Assembly: GCA_020226215.1 (NCBI GenBank)
Contig: CM035225.1
Span: forward strand, 17,929,868 to 17,993,867
Source of the DNA: Sindora glabra
Lineage: Eukaryota; Streptophyta; Magnoliopsida; Fabales; Fabaceae
DNA: 64,000 nt
Reading direction: 5' to 3'
Shown: one piece after another, positions 33,950 to 46,151 of the stretch
How the letters are laid out: the number at the start of each line of letters is the position of its first letter
How positions within the stretch are numbered: the stretch's first letter is position 1
The notes under the pieces: generated by a model
The model's input: the letters and a program-made list of their open reading frames with translations, nothing else
Databases searched by the model: none
Told to the model about the DNA's origin: nothing
Translations under genes and position numbers: made by a program

Positions 33950-34800
33950 TAATGGACTCATATATGAGCAAAAGATCACTCCTTCGGTGGCACCAGCCTA
34001 TGAGCTATACGAAATTCTTGTGTCTGATTTAGCTAATAACCTTTTCTTCAGTTGCATATTCCATGGTTCTTTGTTTAGACCCTCTTGATATCTTCTTGAT
34101 AGCAACATAGTAATTCAAGTCCTTCAAAAAGGCATTTTAAACACAACCAAAGCTACCTTGTCTGAGCTTCTCTATGTCTGCAAAATTGTTTGCTGTGCTT
34201 ACTAATTCATTGTAAGAAAATTTATTTGGTCCACCGCCCTTTTCAAATTCATCGTCTATGTTCACATCAAAACTGAACTCCTTTTCTTCATTGCTTGCCC
34301 TCTTCCTCCTCATTAGAAACCAACTAATCCCCTGAAATTGACCCAAAAACTTAGTCTAATTCCTAGCCCAGCCACTCTCTTATCTTGCTTCCATGTTTAG
34401 GAATAGGAGGGCCATTCTGCTTAATTTGTGAGGCTGAATTGAATGACCATGATTTCAGAGTATGATGCTCATAATCTGCTCTTGTTGCTGCAGAGAAGCC
34501 AATATAACCCGCCCTGGCAAAGAGTCTCTGAAGTCTACATGATCTGAGAGGTACTATTGTATTTGTCTCCTATTGCTGTATCCAGTGAAAGAAACTGTAA
34601 GATTATGTGTACTAGAATTGTAAGCAATTCTAACCTTATACTCCCTTTTACCCAAAATATCAGCGAATCATTCTTTAGTTTTTTTCAGATATGATAGAGT
34701 TGATGTTAATATCTAGATGTGCATCATTATTGCAATTTGGATCAATCCCTTCATTATACTTGATGTCAAAACCAACTGCCACAAACTAATTCTGGAAATT
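33950..34800 (-). pseudogene. truncated L-type lectin receptor kinase
   Basis: Read on the minus strand, the lectin C-terminus comes first, with VAVGFDIKYNE (about 34780) and GFSAATRADYEHHTLKSWSF (about 34440-34500). A damaged membrane region and a juxtamembrane/kinase start follow (34346-34137), with NEEKEFSFDVNIDDEFEKG and FSYNELVSTANNFADIEKLRQGSFGCV. Coding similarity to the intact gene ends near 33955, at the position of its IYEFM segment, so the catalytic HRD and DFG parts are missing. The glycine loop has Gly replaced by Arg (LRQGSFG). Several stops and frame changes interrupt it. Only one copy of the acidic juxtamembrane motif is present, while the intact gene at 11632-13842 has two. 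Confidence 0.85.
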
Positions 34801-34964
34801 TGTCCAATGATTTTTTATTTGATCAAAAGAATGAAATTTTAAAAAATCTAATCATTTATATATGCTTTTGTATTATTCTAATTTTTCTTTGTAAATAACT
34901 AACATAATTATAATAGTTGAAATTGATGATAGAAGGGAAGGACCATTTTTAATGTAAATAGTAA
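34801..34964. other. short AT-rich spacer
   Basis: No feature seen between the lectin fragment and the AT-rich repeat field. Confidence 0.4.
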
Positions 34965-37739
34965 ATTAAGCCTGTGCTATGCACAAGCTAATATTTAATA
35001 AAATAATAATAAAATTTTAAAGATATAATAATTTTGTTATATATTAAAATAAGTTATTTAATTTATAAGTGATAACAAAATATACAAAAATATAAATTAT
35101 GTGTATTTTTCATTATTTTAAATATTGTTGTACATAATTTTTTATGATTTTAAAAATTAATGCTAAAAGAAAAGAATATTTATGTCATATTAAATATGAT
35201 GAAATAAGAAAAATAATGATAATAGAATAAAAAAATCCTTTCATAGTTATGCTTGATACATGAAAATAATATACGAATAGAATGAAAAATGAGTATTTAA
35301 TGAAAATAATATTCATAATAAAACTATAATTTTTATTTAAAAAGATAATTTTGATACCATATTAATTTTAATTCTAATATTTTTATTGTAAAATAAATAT
35401 TGAACTATTAATGTTATTTTAATTTGAGATCAATGAATAAAAATAGTAGAGTTATACCTAAGTTATAATCATTTTTTTTTATCTTTCCTAAGTAAAAAAG
35501 CTGCATGCGCTTATTTTTCTAATTATAAGTTGTATAATTCTTGAATTTTGCTTAAAATGTGTCATTATTATTGATTCATTCTATATATTAAAAAATTTAT
35601 TATCTATCTTCATATCTTTACTTAAGTTATAATTAATTGAACTTTAACATATAAATAGGTTTTATATCATTGCCTACTCATATATTATTATATTATAAGA
35701 AATTATCTATTTTTTACTTTTTAATATAAATTTTATTTACATTTATTTTTTAATAATATAACATATTTGTACTTATTAATAATATCAATAATTTTTAATT
35801 CACAATAAATCAAATTAATTTAGACATACTTGGCATCATTTAATTAATTAAAGCAGTATTTTTATATCAGTATATTTCAATATATATTTTTTCAAATTTT
35901 ACATCCAAATAAAAAATTTAAATTTAATAGTAACAAATTATATAAAGTATTTAATTAGTAATTCATATTAGTTTATTTTATAATTTCTTAACAATTTTGC
36001 ATTGATGAATTCACCTTTCTTCTTAATAAAAATAAATTAAGGAAATAGTTTTTACTTATTTAAAATCCTTTTATAATAAAAATACTTACAAATCATATTT
36101 AAAAGGAATTTAATTTGAAGAATTTTTTGCAACTAATGTAGAAAGACAGCATATACATGAAGAAAATATAAAAATTTAAATAAATCAATTTAAGATTAAT
36201 TTTAGGATATTTTAATTAAAAATGAAGTATCTAATTGAATCATTCAATTCATACATTTTATATTAAAATCTTAAATTATTTAATATATTTTTATAATAAA
36301 AATATTTCCAAGTCATATCTAAAAATGAATTTGATTAAAAAATACTTTTTGTAATAAACGTAAATAACTTATTTATTGATAGTGTAAAAAGTAGTACACA
36401 TCTAGCTAGACAAATATAAAATATGATCTTAATAACTTAGTAATATTTTTTTCAATCATTTCTATCATTGTCTATGTTATATATTTTAATAAATAACTTT
36501 CAATCTCAAAGCAAAAACTGTCAAATATTACTTTATCTTTAAAAAAATAATGCAAATTACTCTAAATTAAATATGTTATACAATGCAATTAATAAATGGA
36601 AAGAAACAATACGTTAATGGTAAAGTATAGATAAATTTTATTTAATGTATATTTAATTTATAATATATAACTTTAAATTTGATATGAAGATACAAATGAT
36701 AAATTTTAAACAAATAAAATTAATTTTAATTTTTAAATATTTTTATTAAAAATTGGATATATAAATAATTAATTCAATTAATACTTTCTCTAACCTTAAT
36801 TTATTTAAAATTTTATAATAAAAATAAAATATTTTATGGTATATATATTATTTAATGATGTTAATGTTTAAATTGTAAATAACACTAGTAAATATAAAAA
36901 ATAAAAAATAAGTGGCAAAGGAAATTAAAACAAGATAAATAATGCATGAGTTGTAATGTAATAAGAGTTAAAAATAAAATATGTAGTAAATTAATTAAAT
37001 TATATAAAAAATTTGACTTATTAAAAATAATTTTATAATAAAAAAATTGAATTATAACAATATTATTCAATATATTGCATCTGAATTTTAAATAATAGGA
37101 GTAAAAATTAAAAAAAATAAAAATATATAATAGAGTAGATAAAATGAGAAAAAATAGTGTAAGAGCTGTAAATATTTGATGAAAATTTAATTGATGTATT
37201 TTAAATTTTAAATATAACACTTAAAAATTATTATGAAGAAAAAATAAAAAAAATTAATAAAAAATTTATAACATATTTAAATATTATTTTTAAAAATTGA
37301 ATATAAATTAATTAATTTTTAAATAATTTTATATTAAAATTTTAAATTATTTAAAATGTTTAAATAAGTTACAAATAAAATATATTATATTATATTTATA
37401 TTACTTAGTAATATTTGTATCTAAATTATAAATTATATGAATGTACATAAAAAAATGTAGCAAAGAAAATTAAAAGATAAGAAATAATATATAAAGTATA
37501 GAGTAATAAGGAAAACAGACTGTATATATATATTTAAATAAATAAAAATCTTAAAATTCTTGACTTATATAAAATATTTTAACAATAAAAAATATGACAT
37601 ATCTATACTACGCAAAAATATTAGTGTTTAGGCATTAAATATTATAAGTGAACAAAAATGAATAAGAAAAACATAAAACGAAGTAGAAAAAATAAGCAAA
37701 AATAATAAATAAAATACTAAACCTTTCCGAAATCCTCAC

Positions 37740-37791
<52 letters not shown>

Positions 37792-38770
37792 CATATAATA
37801 CATAAAAATTAATATAAAAATATGAATAAAATCTAAATATAATGTGGAGTTTTAATTTTTATACCATAATTTTAATTTGTTTAAGATACTTATAAAATTT
37901 AAAAATTAAATATATAGTATTATGTCTATAATACTTAATGATATAGATGTCTGAGATATAAGTAATATAAATGGACTAAAAATTAAAAAATAAATAGCGT
38001 TAATAAAAAGAAAATAAAAATAAATAATGCTTGAGCTAATAAACAATAAGAATTAAAAATAAAATATATAGTAAATTAAATTAAATCAATTAAATAATAT
38101 TTTTAACTTATTTAAAATATTTTAACTGTAAAAAGGAATTACACTACAATAAATTTATATTACTTGCTAGTATTAAGTTGCAAATAATATAAATAAAAAG
38201 TAAGATATACAGTACATAAAGTATAAAGTCTTGAAAAAATTTTAATTGATATGTTTATAAAATTTAGATACAAAATATATAATTTTATACACACACTACC
38301 TAATAATATTAACATATGAGTTATAGGCAATAAAAGTGGACATGAAAAATCGAAAATATGAAATGGAACAAATAAAAGGTATAGAAAAATGTCTGAATCA
38401 AAAAGAATGAAAGTTAAAACTAAAATATATAATAAAGTATATTAAATTAATTAAATAAAAAATCAGACTTATTTAAAATGTTGTTATCATAAAAAGAAAT
38501 TCTATTATGTTAAATTTGTATTACTCAATAGTTTGAATTGTAAATAATATAAATGAAAAAATTAAAGAAAAAAGTGAAATAGTACATTAGGAAGTATAAA
38601 GTCTTAAAAAATCTTAATTAATATGTATTTAATTTGACATGTAGTATTTAAAATTAATTTAATTAAATAAAATATTTAGTTATTTAAAATATTTTTATCC
38701 TTAAAATATCATACTATATTGAATTTATAATATTTAATAGTTTTAAATTATAAATAGTATAAATAAAAAA
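34965..38770. repeat. degenerate AT-rich repeat field, possibly Helitron-derived
   Basis: Nearly 3.8 kb of extreme AT content opens with the palindrome GCCTGTGCTATGCACAAGC (34973-34991). Phrases such as GACTTATTTAAAATATTTT, TTATAATAAAAA and AAAGTATAAAGTCTT-like strings recur at irregular 220-500 base spacing, for example near 36060, 36275, 36790, 37015, 37340, 37560, 38107, 38467 and 38685. Similar GC palindromes beside AT-rich non-coding sequence occur in some plant Helitrons, but no CTRR end was found. The minus frame at 36885-37220 is low-complexity. Confidence 0.4.
37745..37788. repeat. (AT)n microsatellite
   Basis: About 22 uninterrupted AT units inside the AT-rich repeat field. Confidence 0.95.
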
Positions 38771-40520
38771 AAAAAAATTGGGACAATATTGGGTGGGAAA
38801 ACTTTTTCTCCCAGCTCAATACATGTCCAAAAAAAATTCCCCTCTTCCCAAAAAAACTCTGAATTCATAGTATGTATGATTATTGAATTTATTGTTACTA
38901 TATTTTGATACAAGTTTTTATTTAAAAATATAATTTAGGCCCCTCATAAATTTTTTATCAACTCTCATGATATGGTATAATACATATGAAGATAAAATTT
39001 AAGTTAATAATCACTTTTATGTCTAAAGTTTTGGTATCCTCTAACTTTTTTTTATCATATTAATTTCTATTTTAGATAAAAGCAATAGACAATAAATCAA
39101 GGAACCTCTAAAATTATGTGTACCTAACGGATTATAAGTTTACAATCAAATAAACTAGTTTATAAGTTTTTTGTGAACCAAACCCAAAAAATTAGGTCCG
39201 TTAAAAAATGAATTTAAATAAGTTAGCCTTATAGGTAGTAGACCAATATGGATTAGTCCTAAATGGATTAAACTAGTCTATGAGCCTAAACGGACTAAAA
39301 TTTTTTAATTTTTTATATTTAATAATTTAACTAATATTTATACTTAAAAAAATTATTAATTATTTTTATATTATAATTTAATATAAAATACAATTTAATT
39401 ATCAAAAAATAAATATAAATATTTAAAATAATTAATTATAATAAAAATAAATAATAAATAATACAATTAATGAATATAAAATAAAATTTATAAACATAAA
39501 AATAAAATAATAAATAATAAAAAGTAAAATATAAGTTAAAATATAAAAAAAATGTAGGCATGCAAATCAAATTAGATCAATAAAATGGAACCATTTAAAA
39601 ATGAATCTTAATAGACTAAATTTAAATGAATTTTGACCTGACCCATCTCTTAAATAGCCCTATCAAAGATTGAATTCAAAATCATTTGTCAAACTTTGAA
39701 TGACAAGGGATGAAGTTTGCTTCCACTAAACTAATCAATTATAAGTATGTGCTATGTTTATTTATAGATTTGATCCATTAATTGCAAAAAATAAAAAATA
39801 TTTCATCATATATTATACATAAATATAAATATAATAAAATTACTAACTATCATAGGACTTGCAAAAAAAAGATGAAAATTTTATCAAAATAAAAATTTAA
39901 ACAATAAATTGTATCGTAGTATCATTTCCTGAACTTTTTTTTAAAGAGGTATTAGCACTAATCTTTATTTTAAATAGGTATTAATTTTATGAATTATTAA
40001 TATTATATTCCCAAAACATCTTTTTTTATCCATGAGAATGCAATTATAAATTAGAAACTTTAGAAAGGTATAACTTCATGATTAATTAATAAATATTTGT
40101 AAATAACCACTTCTTTTTATTTGCCTTCCCGTTATCTTTCAATAAAAAATAAGAAAATTTAGGTTTAACAAGGTTCACTTAGCTAAAAATATATAAATTA
40201 AGTTCAAAACTTTAAACAACTATAACTTTGTACTCGATTATCTACTTTAGACAAAAAAATTTTATTCAAAGTAACTTTTTGAGATCTACATGCTTCTAAA
40301 ATGCCAACTAATGCTTTGCTTGCTTTGGTTGGTGAAAAAAAGGTTTTTTTTCAATGACATTTCTTAATTTTTCTTTATTTTCTTGTTATTTTCTCAACTT
40401 TGATCATATTTTTATCAATTCAAATTCATTTGAATCCCATATTAAACTTTTGCTCCTTAATTCTTTTGATATTTAGTAGTGTCATAATAACTTTCTTAAT
40501 AAACAAAACTATTAAAGAAC
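38771..40520. other. intergenic DNA with one short hairpin
   Basis: GGACAATATTGGGTGGGA and TCCCAGCTCAATACATGTCC (38778-38829) form an imperfect inverted repeat with a short AT loop at the edge of the AT-rich field. Beyond it no gene is seen. 39140-39300 and 39550-39680 hold phrases such as AACTAGTTTATAAG and AACTAGTCTATGAG that look like decayed repeat DNA. Confidence 0.45.
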
Positions 40521-42250
40521 AATATGTTACTGTTTGTCAAATAACAATCAAGTCTTAAAATAAATAAATAAATTTATTTTTTAAAATTTTACTTTTTGTC
40601 AAATAACTATTAAAGAACTAAAAACCTAAAACAAATAAATAAATCAAGTCTTATTAACAATCAAATTGTCAAATAACAATATATTACTGTTAGTCTTTAA
40701 ATAGAAACATGTCATCATTTATTTTTTAAAATAATAATATCGATCACAAACTCAAAATAAATGGATAAATCAATTTTCATTAACAACCAAACTACAAAAT
40801 AAGATGGTGTTACTATTTTATCTCTAAATAGTAACATCAACTAAAAATTTAAAATAAATAAATAAATTAAGTCTCATTAATAAACAAATTATCAAAGAAA
40901 AAGGTGTTACTGTTTAGTTTCAAAATAGTAATACTAACTAAAAACTCAAAATAAATAAATAAATTAAGTCTTATTAACAAACAAATTGCTAAAAGAAAAG
41001 GGTGTTATTGTTTCCTTTCTAAATAGTAATATGTTACTGTTTAATTTCAAAATAGTAACATCAACTAAAAATTTAAAGTAAATGGATAAATCAAGTCATA
41101 TTAATAATCAAACTACAAAAAGAAAAGAGTGTTAATATTTCATCTTCAAACAATAATAATAATAATAAAAATTTAAAATAAATGAATAAATCAAATCTCA
41201 TTACAACAAAATTGCTAAATAAGAAGGTCTTACAATTTCATTTTTAGATAGTAACATATTATTGTTTTATTTCCAAACAGTAACATCGACTAAAAACTCA
41301 AAATAAATGGATGAATTAAGTCTCATTAACAATAAAACTACTAAATAAGAGGGCGTTACTGTTTCATTTCCAAATAATAATATGTTACTATTTAATTTCA
41401 AAACAATAACATGACTAGAAATCTAAAATAAATTAACAAATCAAGTCTTGTTAACAACAAAACTACCAAAAGAAGAGAGTGTTATTATTTCATTTCTAAA
41501 TAACAACACTAACGAAAAATTTTAAATAAATAAATAAATAAAGTCACATTAATAATAAAACTGCTAGATAAGATAGTGTTATTATTTTATCTCCAAACAA
41601 TAATATATTACTGTTTAGTTTCAAAATAGTGATATCGGCTAAAAATCAAAATAAATAGATAAATTTAGTCTCATTAATAACTAAACCACAAAAAAGAAAG
41701 GTGTTACTGTTTAGTTTCAAAATAATAACATTAATTAAAAAATTAAAATAAATGAATAAATCAAGTTTTATTAACAATCAAACTATGAAAAGAAAAGGGT
41801 GTTACTATTTCATCTTCAAATAGTAGAATCAATCAAAAACTCAAAATAAATGAATAAATCAAGTTTTATTACAACCAAATTGCCAAAAGAAGAGAGTGTC
41901 ACTATTTTATCTCTAAATAGTAATACTAAAAAAAAACTTAAAATAAATAGATAAATCAACCCTCATTAATAACAAAACTGCTAAATATAAAGACATTATT
42001 ATTTCGTCTCCAAATAGTAACATATTACTATTTGATTTCAAAATTGTAATATCACTAAACATTTAAAATAAATAAATCAAGTATCATTAATAATCAAATT
42101 GCTAAAGAAAAGGGTGTTACTGTTTAATTTCAAAAGAGTAATATTGACTAAAAACTTAAAATAAATAAATAAATTAACTTTCATTAATAACTAAATTGCC
42201 AAAAGAAGATAGTGTTACTATTTTGCCATTACTGTTTGGTTTTAAAATAG
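40520..42250. repeat. satellite array C, about 97-bp unit with one or two TGTTAC hairpins
   Basis: Units begin near 40808, 40903, 41002, 41129, 41227, 41353, 41478, 41575, 41700, 41799, 41897, 41993, 42114 and 42210. Spacing is either 96-99 or 121-127 bases, the longer units having a second hairpin of about 28 bases. Two loops are seen, CATCTCC-like and AATTTCA-like. The rest of the unit (CTCAAAATAAATGAATAAAT, CAAGTCTCATTAACAA) is unrelated to arrays A and B. Decay is stronger toward both ends. No transposon ends were found around it. Confidence 0.92.
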
Positions 42251-43236
42251 TAATTCATATATGATAATTATTTTTTTTTAAAAAAAAGGGTAAAAGAAAT
42301 AGATTATTTTAGACACTAAAAAGTAATTCTTATATGATAATTATTTTATCTTAACTAAAAATTTATTTTATTCACTAAAAATTAAATTTTTATTAATTTT
42401 ATTTATAATTAAAATTTATATTATTTTTATTTTTATAAAGTTAATAATTCTCCAATTTTAATTCTTATAAGCTTTTAATCTTTTATTTTTTATTTTTATA
42501 AAAGTAAAAATTCTATAATTTTAATATGTGACAAAAGAAATTTTTATTTCAGTACTTTTAGTCTTGTCAAAATAGGCTATAAGTATTTCATTTTATCTTT
42601 TGGACATTGTAATAAATTTTCATACATAAGTACACTTAAAGAAAGTAAGCGTGTGATACCTTGTTGTAATAAATTGCAAAAAATGATATTGCCTTGATTT
42701 TTTTTAAGTTAAAAAACTTAGCAAATATAAGGCCTATTTGTTTCTATTTTTTTAATGTTTTGTAAAATAATTTTCCAAAATTAGTTTAGAGATAATTCTT
42801 CAAAATATAATTGCTAAAAAAATCTGTTTGGTAATTTAATTTTGTTTCCTTCCCCTTTCCTCCGGCCTTTTTCATTTCTAGATCATTTTAAACAATCTCT
42901 ATCCTTCATCTTCTTTTCCATCTTTGCTTCTCCCTTTGATCTTTCTCCCTTATCGCTGTTCAAACCACTAACTATTATTGCTATTGTGTTAGTGTTAATA
43001 GTAGTTTCCTTCGAGAGTATTCTTATGTGTGTCGAACATCATTCCTAATTCCCCCGCATCTAGCTAATTTGCTTCCATTGCTTCCCCATGGTTCTATTGT
43101 GCAAGCAACTAAGTCACCTCTACTCTAGCATTGATATAATAAGATTAGAGTTGACATGAGTAAGGATCAATTAGGATTGGTTTTATTTGGTGGTTATTGT
43201 ATTATCTATTGTATAATATCTTTCCCTTAAATATGT
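42251..43236. other. intergenic DNA left of the CACTA element
   Basis: ATGATAATTATTTT occurs twice about 82 bases apart (42256, 42337). GGCCTATTTGTTTCTATTTT (about 42732) resembles a hAT/MITE left end without an identified partner. 42842-43048 is a Ser/Phe-rich frame of 68 codons in CT-rich DNA with no family signature. ATTGTGCAAGCAACTAAG near 43096 recurs near 58319. Confidence 0.4.
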
Positions 43237-43239
43237 TTT

Positions 43240-43740
43240 CACTACAACAAAAAAGCTCAATAGCGGCGATATTTTTAGCAATGACAATCACTCGGTTTTC
43301 ACTAATGACATTATAAACTTTACTGATGACAAAGTCATTGGTAAAAAAATGGCACCAAAAAAATTTGGCAAGGGTAGGAAATGAAATATTTCAATGATGA
43401 CTTATTGTCATCACAAAAGGCACACAACCTTCATTGGTGTTATTGTCATCGCTAAAGGGTTGACATAAATTCTAGTGCAAGCCCTTGAATGACGACTTTG
43501 TTATCGCTGAAAATGTAAATCTTTAGTGATGACATAGTCATTACTGGAAACCTTAATCTTTAGTGATGACATAGTTGTCGATAAAAGGTTGACACAAATT
43601 CTAGTGCAAGCCCTTCAATGATGACAAAGTCATCATTGAAACTTTGATCTTTTTGTAATGACAAAGTCGCCAGTGAAGAGTTAGCACTGGAACTTGTGCT
43701 AACGCTTTAGTGATGATTGAGAAATTTATCATTACTGAAA
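43240..43740. repeat. left subterminal repeats of the CACTA element
   Basis: At least eight variants of a short palindromic motif occur, such as GATGACATAGTCATTACTG, GATGACAAAGTCATCATTGA and GTTATTGTCATCGCTAAAG. They lie in both orientations. In En/Spm such repeats bind the TnpA protein. CTAGTGCAAGCCCTT separates several of them. Confidence 0.85.
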
Positions 43741-43748
43741 GGTATGTC

Positions 43749-43756
43749 TATAAATA
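43749..43756 (+). promoter_or_regulatory. TATA box of the CACTA element
   Basis: CTATAAATAACC follows directly after the last left subterminal repeat, where En/Spm promoters lie. The same arrangement (CCTATAAACACC) is present at 54875-54886 in the second CACTA. Confidence 0.55.
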
Positions 43757-46151
43757 ACCTTCCTATGAGTTATCTTCCTCATTTGCAAGCGGTGAGGTGG
43801 GGAGTTAGAGAGTTTTAGAAATATGTTTTCTTTTTTTATATATTTTAGTATTTTTTATTCATATTTTTTAATAGTATAGTATAATTATTCATTTATATAG
43901 TATATTATGATTTTGTTAGACATTGTTGTTGTTTGTTAGCATTTATGTTCGATTAAAAGATATTTGATCAGTAGATTTATTCCTGTGAGTTATGTGTAAA
44001 ACTTTATACAATTTTATTTAATTATGTAGTTTATGATATAGGTTTATTTTTTTATAATAATATGTAACTATTTAATTTATTCTATTTGTATGGCAATTTT
44101 TGCATGAAATTGAAGATGATTGAATTTATATGCTACAAATGTTAAATATGCTTGCATAATTTAATTTTTATGTATAATTTCTAAATATAAATTATGTTAT
44201 TGTTATATTACTGAGTGTAATTATCTTTTTCAATAATTTGGATGTGCATTGATTGTTCAATTAAGTAAATACATGTGTAGATTATTCAACCTAGGATGTA
44301 GTTTCGGAATACAAGACCTTATAATTTTATTGAAAAATAGTAATATACAGAATTAGAATACTTATATAAGTACATTGATAAGAAGAAATGATATGAAAAC
44401 AATCCTTTAAGCACATAAATAAATTTTTCAATATAAGTTTTTAAACATATTTTAATGAAAATGTAAAATAAAATAAGTAAAAGTTATAAATATATTTGAT
44501 GAAAATGTTATAATTATTGAAAAAAATTATATTTAACAATAATATTAAACAAAAGAAGATACATCCTAAAAATTTCTTACAATCTGAAATAATTTCATAA
44601 AATTAAACAATTTAACAGGGATCACAATTGATAAAAAATTTCATAATAATGTACAATGATAAAAAAAAATAATTCAATCACTCAATAATGATTGTCACGT
44701 AATTGTTAATAAATATTTCTTTGTAAAAATTCATCTTTGTAAAAAAAAATTCTTTGTAAAAAATTTTCATATATTCAATGTTTTCCTTGGAAATGTGTTA
44801 AAAATAAAAACCATTCAATAATAATTTACTTGAGTTTTATTGTAATTTTCATATAATTTTTAATTCTATCTATGAACTTATACAATATCTAAATTTTTTA
44901 TTATGCATAATATTAATATGTACTTAATATTGATCTAAAAAATTTTCCATAATGATATATAATTTTTATAAGATGAAACTTATTTGATAATGTTTTATTT
45001 GAAATGTGAATAAAAAACATTGAATATTTGATATAAAAATATATACAAATGTTTTATATGAATATATTAATAGATAATATTGAAGAATTGAAATTTAAAT
45101 TCTTGTTTATTGAATAATAAAATTAGATATTTTGTAAACAATAAAAACATAAAACATTTACAAGAAAGTCATACACAAAGCTATAGTAATAAGATTACAT
45201 AGGGAAGCATATTTTCACAAAATCGAAGTGTAGTAATAATAGGATTACATATGAGTAGGCATCTTAAAGGATCATGAAGATTTTAATTTTTACGTTAATA
45301 AGTATTCTTGTATAAATGCAATCCAGATGAATTTAACGACTATATACTAATAGAAAATTGAAAACTTTGAGCGCTTGAAAACGCACCTGTACACATAAAA
45401 TATATGTCTTGTCAAAAGAGCTTAGTACCTATAAAACATGTCATGGTAGAAGAGTTGAACTATACTCCCCATGAATGCGATATAGTAGGTTAAAAGATTG
45501 AACTCCTAATTTCAAATCGTTAAACAATGGAAAATATTGTAGCTATTAAAATACTTAATCGTGTAGATAATAACACTCCATAATAATAGTAATAATAAAA
45601 TATTATAGTGTAAGTTTAAAATTATTATAAACATATATTTACAATAATTTTAAATACAATTTAATTTGCATCTGCATGGTAAGCTTAGACCCTTTTAAGG
45701 ATTGGTTGATCTCCATACGTCAACCAAGCCTTGAATTGTCCTATAAAATTGGATAATTTGAGATATTTCCTATAGTTATCATTGATAATTTATCTGGCTT
45801 TCATTTGATATTGTAAAAAAAATTTGGCATCTTATTTGTTCTCCAAGTGTGAACTATATTGATATATAGTTTACACATTTAGAAAACTATAAAGAGATGC
45901 TGTCGAAATTTTTGCATCATAAAAATGATAAGCATGGATAAATTGATAACTACTGAAATATCTTGAATAGGGTAAGTTCCTACCTTTTAGAATTGGAGTG
46001 ATATGGTGGATTTAGGTTACATAACAAATGTTGATCCTATCACTTAATTCCATAAAAAGTGTTTTATTTCCTATTTAGTAGTATGATATCTATGGATAAA
46101 AGTTGGATTCATTTGTAAAACCACCTGTTAAATGAGTATTAAAATGGTGCG

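Noticed and set aside
36885..37220. 111-codon minus-strand frame
   Set aside because: Composition is almost only Phe, Leu, Ile, Tyr and Asn, as expected from chance in extreme AT DNA.
40520..42250. Regularly spaced palindromes reminiscent of a CRISPR array
   Set aside because: The intervals between palindromes are themselves repeated, not unique spacers, and the context is a plant nuclear genome.
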